NCBI GenBank assembly: GCA_016630955.3
Contig: CM049995.1
Coordinates: 186,001-250,000, forward strand
From: Didymella arachidicola
Taxonomy: Eukaryota > Ascomycota > Dothideomycetes > Pleosporales > Didymellaceae
Length of the DNA stretch: 64,000 nt
Reading direction: 5' to 3'
Shown: piece after piece, positions 31,433 through 44,302 of the stretch
Numbering within the stretch: position 1 is the first letter of the stretch
Layout of the letters: each line of letters opens with the position of its first letter
Notes under the pieces: generated by a model
Told to the model about the DNA's origin: nothing
What the model saw: only the letters and a program-made list of their open reading frames with translations
Database searches by the model: none
Translations under genes and position numbers: made by a program

Positions 31433-33352
31433 CTACGATTTCGGCGCGCGCCCGTTGTAGTTGATCCCCGGGCTAGCGGTGTAGTTACCCAGACAATCAT
31501 ACGCGTAGTCGATCTCAGCGCTCCTCTTCTTCAGCACGCTGACCACGTTATCAAACGAGCAGAGCCCGTCCTTGTCCGCAGGACAGCCCGCATGGGATTC
31601 ATTGATAGGGACAACAGCGTCGTTGCTACGATCATTAGCTGGGCTTCGCGATGGGAATAATGAGAGCAAGCTGAACATACACAATGAACCTGATCTGCTT
31701 GCTGGGACTCCTCGCCGGACACTCCAACACCTGCGTCGTGAAATGCGTCGCAAACGGCACCAACCGACTCGCCACAAACGTGTTCTCGTGCCTGTTCCCT
31801 GCGGGACTCAGCGGTGGCCCGTCGAACAGCGCCGTGAGGTTAAACGCGGTCAGCACGTCTAGCACAACCACCTCGTGCGTCGCGTCGGCGTAGATGGACT
31901 GCGAGAGCGGAAAGTACGTGCTGCTGTTGTCGAACGTTTCGTTTAGCGCGGACTGCGCGCCGGGGTATGTCCCCGTGAAGCGGCCAATGTATTCGTCGAG
32001 GTAGCCTTTTCCCTGGGCTGCGGCGACGGGCGAGCCGGGGCCGTTGTTGTAATAGAAGGAGAGGTCGTAGTAGTACTCGTAATTGAGGAAGTCTTCCTGG
32101 TAGGTGTGAGAGGTGGGAGATGGGGAAGGGAGGGAGTGGTACTTCGCTGAAAAGGTCGCAGAAGGCGGAGTAGCCGAGAGCGTGGGTCTCGTATGAGCAG
32201 AGCTGCAGCATGGCGATGGCGTCGGTGGCGGTGAATTTAATACCCTTGGCTTGGGTCTGGAGGCGGGCGATGGTGGAGTTGACTGGCGCTTTATCAGCAT
32301 GCGTTGCCTTTGCAGTTGAGTGGGTGATGGCTTACAAGCGTTGACGGCGAATTCGGAGGCAACGGTGCTTCCGATGCTGCCCTTGCTGGCGACGTTCGAG
32401 TTCAAGCAGACCTCGTAAGGGGCGCCTGAGTTGTTCACTCCGGGTGTCTCGACCAAGATTTCAATATTGACCTCGCTCATATACTCGGGTACTAGCTTTT
32501 GTTAACATCGAGAATTTGTTCAGAGTCGAGACTACTCACCTCCAAAGAAGCCAGCGGCAAAGTTTTCAGCCGTCTTAACCATCCGGTCTTGACTCTGCGT
32601 CCGGAACACAGGCAGCTTGCCCGAGGCCGTGAAGTTATTGAGCAAATGTCCATAGAGCTGTCTGTACTCCACACCAAGCAAGAAGTTCTGGCTGCGTCCA
32701 AACGGAGTGAGGAGCTCAGCACCAAGCTTGTAGGTCCAGCCACTTAGGAAAGACAAGTCGCCAGAGAAAGTAAGGTTGCCCGCCTTTGTCGCATTCGCAA
32801 CCTTCTGGGCAAAGGTTCCTGGCGCGGCTCCACTTGTCGGGTATCGGGCACCGTGGCGGTACAACAGCAGCATCTGGGTGACATCGCAACCCTCCGGAGC
32901 AAGAGGGCTTGCATCAGGCAAGCCGTAGTCCGCGGAGCGCAGAGAGTACCATGGAGACAAGTTACCCCAGTACCTTGTAATGTCGAACTCGGATTGCTCG
33001 TTATTGCCGCGAGGCTGTGGCGCTACTAGAGGGAACGACTTGGCTTCATTCTGGTTGTAAGGGTACGAAGGAGCTGTCTGAATAGCATTGGGCTCGGCTC
33101 CTGTCGGTGTAGGACCGGGGAAGCCCACAACTGACTCTGGTGGGAATAGCGAGGAGTTGACTACAGCTGTGGTCGCGCGAGTCAGTGACGGTCAATTTGT
33201 CTTCTGAAAGATTACATACTGCCGGACGGAGGGTAGACGTCAGAGGCAGGCGAACCAGCGTTCGATGACGCCTGAACTGTAGTAGGAGCTGCCTCAACGA
33301 GCGTAGTGAACGCTAGCACAGCAGCTGCGTGAGCAGCAGATCGGAACAGCAT
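31433..33352 (-). CDS. Secreted histidine acid phosphatase
   Basis: Releases phosphate from organic esters outside the cell; phytase-like branch. Six exons: 33352-33220, 33160-32540, 32491-32336, 32282-32143, 32096-31681, 31625-31433, about 552 aa, all phases consistent. An N-terminal signal peptide (about 22 residues, ending in VEAAP) precedes a linker. The catalytic RHGARYP is near residues 146-152 and several N-glycosylation sequons follow. The second catalytic motif appears as ATHEVVVL, with Glu where the family usually has Asp (HD). The C-terminal half has many Cys, as in secreted members. The last acceptor was chosen at 31626 because a nearer AG leads straight to a stop. Confidence 0.9.
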
Positions 33353-33887
33353 CTTGGAGTAGTGTTTCACAAGGGCCAAGCTTCGTCAAGCTTTCGCCCA
33401 GCTCTGCTGGCGCACGAACTCATTTTATAGCCGCATGGCGCATACGCTATCGATGATGACCTTAATTACCGCGGTGGTCGAGAGCTTCATTGAAGCTTGA
33501 CAAGCTTACCCTGAAGCTGCATGTCTGCATGGGTTTACGCGGCACAACTTCCGCGAACTGACCAATGAGAGATGCTGTTCTCCGCACGCATCGCGGTAGC
33601 ATCGGAGGCCTTTTGACCCAACCCCCAGGGCGCCGGCGATTGTGACGCTGTGGCGTTTGCATGTATTCGGGGCGTTGACTGCGACCCAGAAGACGGTACT
33701 TGGAGCACGCACGTGGCATGCCAGGTACGAAGCCTGTTCCGCGGAAATGAGCGAGTTGTTGTGTAGTGTTGTGTCTCCAACCACATGCGCAAATCTGCGA
33801 TGAGTTGCGCTTATCGATTCTATCCGTCTACACACAAACTTTGACTGGCGCATATCATTATCATGACTTCTTCCATCAAGAAGCTAC
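33353..33887. other. Phosphatase promoter and SEC26 3' region
   Basis: No gene is supported. It holds the acid phosphatase promoter; I did not find a convincing phosphate-response (CACGTG) site here. Confidence 0.4.
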
Positions 33888-36800
33888 TCATGCAACGCCG
33901 ACCTTGTTCAAACCCTTCAACGACCCCAAGCTCAGTGCTAACCCTTGCGACCGACTGCGAATCCGGACAAACCCAGTAATTGGGCCATTAGTACCCTCCT
34001 GTTCTATGCTCAAGTTGGCCAACGCGTCCTCACCTGCTCGCTGTTAGTTTGAAGACGCAATCGATATAGTGGTGTAGCCCTACCGAATACGCTCCTGGCG
34101 TACAAGTTCGCGGACAAGAACTGACAATCGCCCTTCATCGAGGCTTCCGGTGTCAGACAGCTCATGTTAGTGCAAGCCATCAGCTGCTTGAGGAACTCGC
34201 GCAGCGACTTGGCTTTGGAGTTGATGTTGACCTTGTTCTCCCACTCAAACTCAGTCCACATAGTGCGGAATTGTGTCTCTGTGCACTGCGCAGGCTTGAT
34301 GTAGTCCATAATATCGACGTGGACATCATTCAGGATGACCACGTTAGAGTCGACACCCTTCTCGCCTTCGTAGAGAACGTTTCCAAAAATGACACCCGTG
34401 TCGGTCGAAGAGACCTTGATCGTGGACTGCAGGTTGATGAAATCGTGCGGGCCGACGTTCTGTGTCGGTGGGCGCTCGACGACCTTGAGATCGCCGAGTG
34501 TCGCAAACTCGACTGTAAGGTTTTGCAGTGTCTCTGTAGTCTGGTTGACAAGAAGCACATCCAGCACGATGTCGAACTGATGAACCTTGACGTAGGCCTC
34601 AGCATAGACAGGATCAGAGAAACCTGTGAGCTGGACGACACGGCTGAGTTTCGAGGACAGGTCTTCCGTTGCTGTGTCTCCTCCTGTGGCCCTCTCCAGA
34701 TCCTGCTCAATCTCGTCATTGCCATCAGCATCCTTCTTCTTGAGCTGACGGATACTGAAAGAGTCGTCAACATTGACAGCCGACTTCATACGTTCTGAAG
34801 CCTCCTTTGCTGCGCGCTTCTTCTCTTCCGTCTGCACCATAGTTGCAAAAGACTTTCGTGTGTCTTCCAAGAAGACCGTCTCGAGCTCCTTCTGCTGAGA
34901 GAATTCCGACAGTGACCGAACACACGACATAATTCGGTCGACAGAGTCCTCATCAATAAGCGTCTTGACGAATTGCGACTGTCCAACGCGGATGACCGAA
35001 ATCATGATGAGCATAGCCTCTGCACGTAGCGCGTTAGTTCGAGCAGCGTTCTGCGAACGCTCCGAGTATCGCATGACAAGTTTGGTGAGGGTGCTGGACA
35101 GAACAGTGGCGAGATAGTAGTCGCCATCGAGTACAAGCTGACGCAGTGGGGGCTTTTGCGAGTTCTTGACAGCGTCTAGCTTAGCCTTGGCAGCAGCCGA
35201 AGATGTGAGTGCGCTTTCGGTCGCATACGTTCCGTCGGCCAACACCTTCCTCGATCCTGTCGGAGCGGCAGTCTTGCTGTGTCCGTTGACTTGCTCTTCG
35301 CCCTCTTTTCCCTCTGATGCGTCGTCCAATAGTTTTTGTTCAGATGCAAGGATGGGAATTTCGCCCAAAGAGGCGCGAATACCTTTCCAAGCCTCTTGGA
35401 TGTCCTTGACCTCGAGTGCGTACTCACCGATGATCCATAAAACACCACGGTACACCTTACCAGCGCGAACCTCGCCAAGGGTCGATACGAGGCGCTCGAT
35501 GATAGATGGGCGGAGATCAGGGAAGCGCTCGACGACCTCCTTGACGAAGGAGATCACATCAACGGCTGACGCGTTACTGCTGACATCGGAGATGAAGTCC
35601 ATAAGCGAGCCAACAACGCTGGCGGCGACCTCAGGGAATTTGATGGCAGCTTGGTGGATGGCGGAGATAAGGATCGATCGGTACTCGGAGTTCTTGTCAT
35701 ACTGCTCATCAACAGTCCTCATCAACTCCTTCTTCAAAAGGAGAACGACCTCTTCAACGTTTCGGCTGGAGATCATCTCCATGGCGATGTGCAGAGCCTT
35801 CTTGCGGACGTCGAGATCAGTACTCGACAGAACACGGAGGATCTCCATGGTGAGGTCATCCAAGACGCCTTCGTTTTTATCCCTGAGCTGGTTTACACGC
35901 TCCAAGACGATGAGCTTGACATTGTTGTCCGGCTCCTTGACGGCAAGCTCCACGAACTTCCCGGCGGCAGCCTTGACAGCCACAGGGTTACTTGTGAGTG
36001 TTGTGAGGGCGTGCGCGGCTTCGTAGATGACTGTCGATACCTGTGACTCGAGCAGATCAAAGATCAGGCGCAAATATTTGGCCTTGTTGCCGGGATTGAC
36101 GGCGGCATCGCGGCGGATGAACTCGAGCTCAGCAAGCAGCAGCAGCTCTTCGTGGTTCGGAATCGCGTCGAAGACGGTACTCAGGTATTCCAGCGCCTTC
36201 TCGTGGCTGATGGATGTGAGGGCAGCAAAAGCATTGCGCTTGCAGGTTGGGTCGTTTTCGTCATCGAGGAATGTGGTCAAAAGATCAGGCGCATCGGGCA
36301 TGAGTTCAGGAAGGTGAGTAAAGATGGACGCGATCGCGAAGGTAGCGTTCTTGCGGACGTATGCGTGGCGGTGGGTGAGGCATTGGCGGACGGGCTCTAG
36401 AGGGAGGTCAGCGAGTCCGTAGGGGATCGAGGAGAAGTGGCGTACGTAGCAGCGGCTCAACAAGTTCTGCATCTCGTAGCTTGGTGCTATTAAGGTCGTC
36501 AGCAGGGTGAAGTTTGTGTGTGAAGTAAGAGGATGCCTACACGAAGCGCAATGTGTTGCCTCGCACGTATTCGTTGGGTGCCTGCAAATCGAATCGGATG
36601 GCGTTGCTTCTGCGGTCAGCACATGTCCTTGCTGTAGCTTGCATCAGTCTACGCACCAAACCAGAATCCACTCCTGGCGCAGCTTGCCCTGAGCGTCGTG
36701 CTTCGGGCATACCTCGAAGAAGAAGTACATGAGCTTCTTGAGCGGCTTCGATTTGCTGGGCATGACGAATCGTATTATATGCATGAGAAGACCCGTCTTT

Positions 36801-37085
36801 GCATCGCCATTCAGCATGATGGCCAGGACCTTCTTCTGTTTGTGTGTCAGCCATGCTGCTGCTGTGGCGCGGGGCATGCGTCGAGTGGTAGACGTACCAT
36901 GGTCTCGATCTTCTGCTCGTCATTGCCCTTCTCCAGAGCTGTCTTGAGCTCGTTGTCCGAGGGCACGTCGGCCGCGTTGTCCTGATGTACCTGTTGTTGC
37001 CCGTCAGCTCTCCGGAGCTCCACCTTGACACGGCCAGGTGTTCCCTTCGTACCATACTGTACGCATTCTCGAGGAAGGTCGCCAT
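33888..37085 (-). CDS. SEC26: Coatomer subunit beta (COPI)
   Basis: Beta subunit of the COPI coat for Golgi-to-ER and intra-Golgi vesicles. Seven exons: 37085-37053, 36990-36898, 36835-36657, 36606-36541, 36486-36446, 36396-34084, 34033-33888, about 956 aa, the family's usual length. It begins [11 protein letters not shown] and ends in the conserved appendage sequence [22 protein letters not shown]-like alpha-solenoid repeats fill the N-terminal half ([13 protein letters not shown]), and the appendage the C-terminal third ([11 protein letters not shown]). The intron 36445-36397 is open in one frame, so a simple ORF reading replaces real sequence there; splicing it restores [19 protein letters not shown]. 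Essential housekeeping gene, divergent from Mago nashi. Confidence 0.97.
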
Positions 37086-37547
37086 GTTGACGGCCAAGCG
37101 TTACCCGCTGCTATATGCGTGTGTGAGGTGTGTGTCCAGCAGCAATGGCTGTGGTTGTTCGTGGGCCGTCAGTTCGCGGTGCCCTTGGTGGCCGTGGGAG
37201 GTGGGATGCTACGTGTATCGATGGCGGAATCGGCCGTGGGTGGTTTCTCAGGTCCAGTAGGGCCGCAGCTTGAACTTGCGTGAGAACGAGAGGTCGAATT
37301 GCCCTGCGCGCCACAGTGTTCCTTCGATTCGGGGTATGCGCTGCTTCAGGGACCGCGAACACTGTCCAGGTGTCTGCTCGAGAAAGTGGAACTAGGACGC
37401 TTGGCAGCCGCTCGCCAAAATAGCAGGGGTCTTCGCGCCGCCGAAGATCGTGAACCTCGTGAACTTCGAGGCTGGAGCACTACCGTTTATATCAATCAAC
37501 TTAGTCGCACTCAGGTCTGCGCGCATATCCACAAGATAGCCGCCACA
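37086..37547. promoter_or_regulatory. Bidirectional promoter of SEC26 and MAGO
   Basis: 462 bp between two divergent housekeeping genes. No further gene is supported. Confidence 0.55.
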
Positions 37548-38304
37548 ATGAGCAGCGAGCCTTTTTATCTGAGATATTAGTGGGTTGCATGGCCGTCTGG
37601 TGCAAGGCGCGACGCTCACAGTGCTGCAGCTCCGGTCACCAGGGACGGTTCGGTCACGAATTCTTAGGTGTGTGAGAGTGAAATTTATAAAGAGCTAGGA
37701 CGTGCGCTGACGCTGATGAAGAATTCGACTTCCGTGTGTTGGGAGACGGCCGCAGCGCGTCTGCGCGTTATGCCAACAACTCAAACTACCGCAATGACTC
37801 CCTCATCCGCAAAGAGAGTAAGCATCACAGGCCGTTGCGCAAGGTCAGTCAGCTGATTCTCTGTAGTGTGCGTGAGCGATGCGCTGGTTGCTGAGATCAA
37901 ACGCATTGTCAAGGAGAGCGAGATCCTGAAGTAAGTCTAAATGCTGCAGGTGTTGAACACAAAGCTGACTTGGCCAAGGGAAGATGACACAAAATGGCCT
38001 CAGAAGAACAAGGACGGCCGTCAGGAGCTTGAGATTAGGCTGGGCAGCGAGCACATCTCATTTGAGGTCAGTATAGGGCGCATGTCCACAGCAAGATGGA
38101 TCCTAACGTGAGTAGACCGCCAAAATTGGATCTCTGCAAGACGTACAGGACTCATCAGACCCGGAAGGGCTCCGCGTCTTCTACTACTTGGTGCAGGACC
38201 TCAAGGCTCTGGTTTTCTCATTAATCTCCCTCCACTTCAAGGTACGCTACATGGCTTGTTGCTGGCTGGCACAATCTTACGACGCACAGATCAAGCCCAT
38301 CTAA
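37548..38304 (+). CDS. MAGO: Mago nashi, exon-junction complex core protein
   Basis: Small core protein that pairs with Y14 on spliced mRNA. Seven exons, several tiny: 37548-37579, 37630-37667, 37722-37817, 37867-37930, 37979-38066, 38116-38241, 38290-38304, giving 152 aa. The joined protein is unmistakable: [83 protein letters not shown] and the C-terminus HFKIKPI. The last exon encodes only four residues plus stop. A small insert (LGDGRSA) lies where animal proteins have a shorter loop. Confidence 0.96.
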
Positions 38305-38920
38305 GCAGGGAGGCTCTTACAGGAGGCGACGAATAGGAAATCTGGGGGGCGGCGATACTCGAAATCGCTATGGCGAACGCGCACGACCCGGCTAGCTGTA
38401 GGTAGGGCCACGCGCCTGGAGCAGACTACGTGGGGAAGCTGGGACAGACTCGATGCTGTCAGCTTTGCGCAGGGTCAAAAGGGCCATCTGCAGCAGCAAA
38501 CGTTCGTGGCGGCGCGCAGCACGAAAAAGAACATTGACCGTCTTTCAATCTTTCGATTACCCAAAACGGCAGATAGCGACTACCAAACCGAATGATTCAC
38601 TTGTTGGCTCTCTCTTGGTTGCAAACGCCAGTTCGGCATGATCGTGTGATGTCCGGTGTTCGTTGGGCTAGATGCTTGTGCCTGTCGCCCCCACGTGAAG
38701 CTAGTGAACCCCAGATGGAAAGCCGGCGGCGGCCAACGACCCACTCGACTCACGCATTCGTCTGAACGCCCAGGTTCCATCATCTACAGAAGCACACCTC
38801 AGTCCTCCACAAAGCCTGCCATTGTCCCAATATCGCCCGTCTTGTTTCCGTACACCTCACTCCGACTCATGTGTAATCAATAAGTGCTTGCTGTGACCCT
38901 CGCTTCCTCTCGACCGGACT
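38305..38920. other. Intergenic MAGO-GID4
   Basis: 616 bp with no supported gene or repeat. Confidence 0.45.
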
Positions 38921-40053
38921 ATGCCGACGCCCGATGATGCCGTCTCGCCAGCGGAGGAGCACGAGCGCACATGTCCACCAGATGACACACATACTTCTAC
39001 AGCGCGCGAAGGCCTGAGCGATGCCCACAGCAGCAGCGCCAGTCGCAATGTCGCCTCTGCGCAACGCCCACGAACGCAGCAACAACCCACACCGCCGCCA
39101 CACGGCTCGCGCGAACAGTCGCCAACTGAGACACATATCAAGCCATCGAGCGCAAGCATAGAAGCGCCGAACAGAGACATTCCAACGCCAATGACGGCGA
39201 TTGACGATAGCACCGAAGATCAACGCGCATCGCAGGCCTCGCCTCTGTCTGCCACTGCACCAGCGCCCATCCGTTACAGTCCTAGCCATCTTGCCGCTCC
39301 GTACCCTGCTCATAGAGTACGTTCAAGTCGCACGACGGCATATACCCTCAGAATCCGGCTGACTCATATTCGACGCAGTTCCTCCCTAATACATCGTCTT
39401 CGCTCCTCCGTCCTGGTAGCCGATTCAAGGGTAGCCAGACCTCCGACCGTCAGCAGTATGAAGTGGACGTTGAGATAAAACATGTTGACATGCGCGAGTC
39501 ATTCATGTGTGGATACCTACGTATACAAGGTGGGCGTGTCATGTTTTGGACTAATGCAGCACATGGCTGACGCAGCAACAGGGCTGACGGACGACCACCC
39601 CAGTCTGACCACCTACTTCGAAGGTGAAATCATCGGGAATAAATATACATTTGTCACACAACACCCGGAGTGGGGCTCGAATGAGAAGGTCGATCGGCAA
39701 CACTGGGCGAGGTTTCCGGCGTACAAGCCGCTCTCGAAACATTCATCGCGATCAGAAATAGTCTCCCGAGACTGGATGCAAAAAGAGCATCTGTTCATGC
39801 GTTGGAAAGAGTACTTTCTGGTCCCAGACCACCGAGTCAAGACTATCAGTGGTGCAAGTTTTGAAGGCTTCTACTACATATCTTTCAACCAAATCTCGGG
39901 CGGCATCGAAGGCATCTACTTCCATGCTAAGAGCGAGAAGTAAGTGAGAACCCACCTGCTGCTCTTCTCGCGCTGACACGGTCCAGATTCCAGAAGCTTC
40001 AGCTGGAGCACATCGATGATCATGGGTGTCAGGGTGCCTATGAATTTTCTTGA
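38921..40053 (+). CDS. GID4: GID4/VID24 substrate receptor of the GID/CTLH ubiquitin ligase
   Basis: Recognises N-terminal Pro degrons, for example on gluconeogenic enzymes, for the GID E3 ligase. The Ser/Pro/Thr-rich N-terminus (from ATG 38921) is disordered. The Vid24 beta-barrel then runs from RPGSRFKGSQTSDRQQYEV through GLTDDHPSLTTYFEGEIIG, WARFPAYKPL, FMRWKEYFLVPDH and SGASFEGFYYISF to GAYEFS. Exons: 39316-39529, 39582-39939 and 39987-40053 are firm. The first exon must be joined to 39316 by a frame-changing intron ending in CATAG; its donor between about 39270 and 39290 is uncertain, and an indel there is an alternative. Confidence 0.92.
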
Positions 40054-40427
40054 TTACGATTGCTCGAATTGGCATATTGCGCAGGTTTAGCATTTGGGTG
40101 CAGTGTATCTTGGCTAGGCTTGACTTTCGTGTATCAAGCTTTACGCCTCACCGTTCTTTACGCAGTGCGCGATTGAAGGGCGTGGCCTTATCTTCTACGG
40201 TAAATGAAATAAATACGACTACCATCGTCAGCTCGTGACTTGTGCGTTTCGTACTACGTCATATCGGATCCGCGACTGCGCGTTTTGTGCCTCCGCAAAT
40301 TGCGAACCACGAGCGATGAGGCTAACGATGACTCCACTTCAGCCTCGCTTCCCGGGAACTAGCCAATCCACTCTCGCCTCCCACACCAAACTTTCCAAGC
40401 ACCAACCTGCAGATCAGCACGACTTCC
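40054..40427. other. Intergenic GID4-TRM8
   Basis: 374 bp without a supported gene; same-strand neighbours on both sides. Confidence 0.4.
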
Positions 40428-41440
<1,013 letters not shown>

Positions 41441-42237
41441 GATTGGTATGGAAAGCGGCCAAGGAAGAATTGAGACACCAAAGAAATTCCACTTCGACTA
41501 TGGTGATGTCTGACTACGAACTCTCAATGTGGCGATCGTCTTCACCCTCTGCCATGTCATTGGAAGGCAAATCCCACCGCGACTGAGAGAGTGACTGCAA
41601 TTCGTTCCGGTGAATGATTTGCCTTGTGGATGGGGGTGTACTTGCTGACATAGGCAATAACTAACAAGTTCCCATTTCGCGTACCTCGCAATAAGCCTCA
41701 CACGAATCATAGATAGTCGAAGACAGGCATCCACTTGGTGACATTGTTTTCGAGATTGCCAGCGGCACATGCACCTCCCATGTTCACCTCCCCGGATAGA
41801 GAAGGCACTCCGCCTCGCTCCGCGCTAGCGCAAAGGCAACCGCGGCCCAGGGACGCGCTCCCATCTATTCACGGCCAAGTCACGCTCAGTGTAGGAACCT
41901 TTGAGTTCCGATGCGCATGACGAGACATGTAGCTTCGTTTCTGTCATACTACCCAGCCGAGAAATGAACCCACGAAAAAGATGCTGTCATCGAGATTTGC
42001 AGCTCTCAAGGACTCCACTCGAGTATCATGTTCAACTCGCCTACCAGCCGCTCACGAAGGACTAAACCCTGTTCTACCAAAACGATGCACCGCAGGATCA
42101 AGAGACATGGGTGAAATCGAGCCGCTCAGTACGCGAGCGGCGAGACGACGTGCGGACGGCACGCCACGGCACAAAACCCGCGTGGGCGCCTCACTCATCT
42201 TCACCCAACTTGGATCTGACAAACACATCACCACAAG
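41441..42237. other. Intergenic TRM8-oxidoreductase
   Basis: About 0.8 kb. Short open frames here have no recognisable features. Nothing else seen. Confidence 0.45.
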
Positions 42238-43852
42238 ATGACGCTGATCACGATGGCCGTGGCATTGCTTCTTTTGGGTCCAGCTCTCGCTGTGACGTCG
42301 AGTGTCAACAGCATCTCCGGTGGCGAGAAGATAGCATGTGCCAAGCTCCGGCTCAAGTATTCTGACCAGACCTACTATCCAGGTTCTGCTGGGTATGCCT
42401 ACGAGACTCAATCCGGTAGGTATCTCGCTCCAAGCTCATTTGAAAGCAGAATCTTACATCTTAGTATATTGGTCTGCGACTACATTTAATGGCCCGGCTT
42501 GCGTCTTTGTCCCACGCAATGCGCAACAGGTGTCCTTAGCAGTTACCACGATGACATTGACCCTTTCAAAGTTTGCAATTCGAGGCGGCGGTCACATGCC
42601 AATCCCTGGGTACAACGGTGTCGACAGCAACGGCATCTTGCTGTCGACATCCAACCTGACCACCTTGGACCTTTCCTCCGACAAGTCCACTGTCTCAGTT
42701 GGCCCAGGTAACAGATGGGGTGACGTCTACACATATCTGGCACCTTTCAATCTCGCAGCAGTTGGCGGTCGCGTGGGCCACGTAGGCGTGCCGGGTCTGT
42801 TGCTTGGGGGTGGTATCTCATTTTACTCGTCACAACACGGATTCGCTTCAGACAATGTTGTGAAGTACCAGGTCAGTTCAATCCCTCGTAACTGTGGTTT
42901 CTGCTGATGATCTCAGTGTGTACTCAGTAGCGGCGCGATCGTTGAAGCTAGTGTCGACAATGCGTACTCAGATCTATTCTGGGCCCTCCGAGGCGGTGGC
43001 AACTCCTTCTGCATCGTAACACGGTTTGATCTGAAGACAGTGCCGTCCAGCAAGGTACACATTGGCATCGCACAATTCGATCAGTCGCAGTCCAAAGGAT
43101 ATCTCGATGGTGTTTATGGCTTCGGGAAATACGGCGCACCAGCTGACTCCAACGCGGCTATCATTCCAACGATCCTGACGTTCCCCTCAGCGAACCTGAC
43201 TGTGTATGCTGCAGCAAAGTTCTACGATTCCTTGACGGACAGCCCCACAGCGTTCGAAAACTTCACTGCTCCCCGATTACCGCCCGTGGCTGACTCCTAC
43301 GTACTTCAACCATTGGCCGACTATATTGCTGCTACAGATGCCTTGCAACCGAATGGCCTGCGTCAGGCTTTCCGTACGCTCTCATCTGTGGTGGATAGAG
43401 AAGCCGTTCAAGAGATACACGACACGTTCGTGTCACAGGTATTGTCGAAGCTGGCAACTGTCGCTGGCTTGCAAGCTTCGATCACCTTCCAGCCAGTGAC
43501 CAAATCATTCTTGCAGAAGAGCGTGGATAGTGGGGGCAATCCTCAAGGAGTGGACATCTCAAAGGCGCCATTCTTTTGGCAGGTCCTGAACTTCACCTGG
43601 AGTTCGGATGTCGATGATAGCACTGTGCAGGCTGCTGCGGATTACATCACCGCCAAAATCAACCGTCTTCTAGCGAACAAGTCCTACAGCGCTACATATC
43701 TCTATATGAACGATGCGGGTAAACGACAGCGTGTCTTTGAGAGCTATCCAGCATCAAATCTGAGGAAGCTTAAGCTGATCCGCGTCAAGTACGATCCTTT
43801 GAAGATCTACACGAACCTGCTTGTTGGTGGATGGAAGGTGGCGCACGCGTAA
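42238..43852 (+). CDS. Secreted FAD-linked oxidoreductase (berberine-bridge type)
   Basis: Flavin oxidase of the PCMH/BBE family, substrate unknown. Three exons (42238-42415, 42465-42871, 42917-43852), 506 aa. A signal peptide of about 19 residues (ALLLLGPALAVTS) comes first. FAD-binding features: AIRGGGHMPIPGYN with the His that usually carries flavin, GHVGVPGLLLGGGISF and GFASDNVV. A BBE-like C-terminal segment ends the protein (YLYMNDAGKRQRVFESY, KYDP). I do not see the Cys usually giving a second flavin bond, so it is probably a single-linkage enzyme. Such genes are common in metabolite clusters, but none surrounds it here. Confidence 0.9.
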
Positions 43853-44302
43853 TTTTCTTGTCGCTTGTTTCTTCATATTCGATAGAGGGGTTCAATTGCA
43901 GGAGCTTAATGACATTGAGCCGACACATATCTTGCGCGAGCCTCAAACAAGGCTCGATTACGTCCGAAGATACAAGTTTCGCGTTACCAGAAAAGCTTTG
44001 CAGCATCAAAGTCTAATAGAACAGTAACGCACACGGCCAATTACGAGAACTGAAAGCTGTGGTAGAAGCTCCGCGGTCTCCAAACTCATGCACGAGCTCA
44101 TTTCCGAATCGCAGTCGCGTGGGGACCCGGGTTCCGCAGAATGGGTCAGATAATCCGTGCAGCGCTTTGCCCAAAGATACTGTCCACGACCAACAATTGT
44201 GACGGACCTTGAGACTTGATAGTCCGAGTTGCCTAGTCATGATAATTCAGACACTTGCCGCGGTAGTTCGCCGATGCCTTGAAGCTGCTCACTGTCACTA
44301 AC
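43853..44302. other. Intergenic
   Basis: 450 bp, no supported gene. Confidence 0.4.

Noticed and set aside
41735..42411. ORFs between TRM8 and the oxidoreductase
   Set aside because: Short, overlapping on both strands, without motifs; the oxidoreductase start at 42238 with its signal peptide explains the right part.
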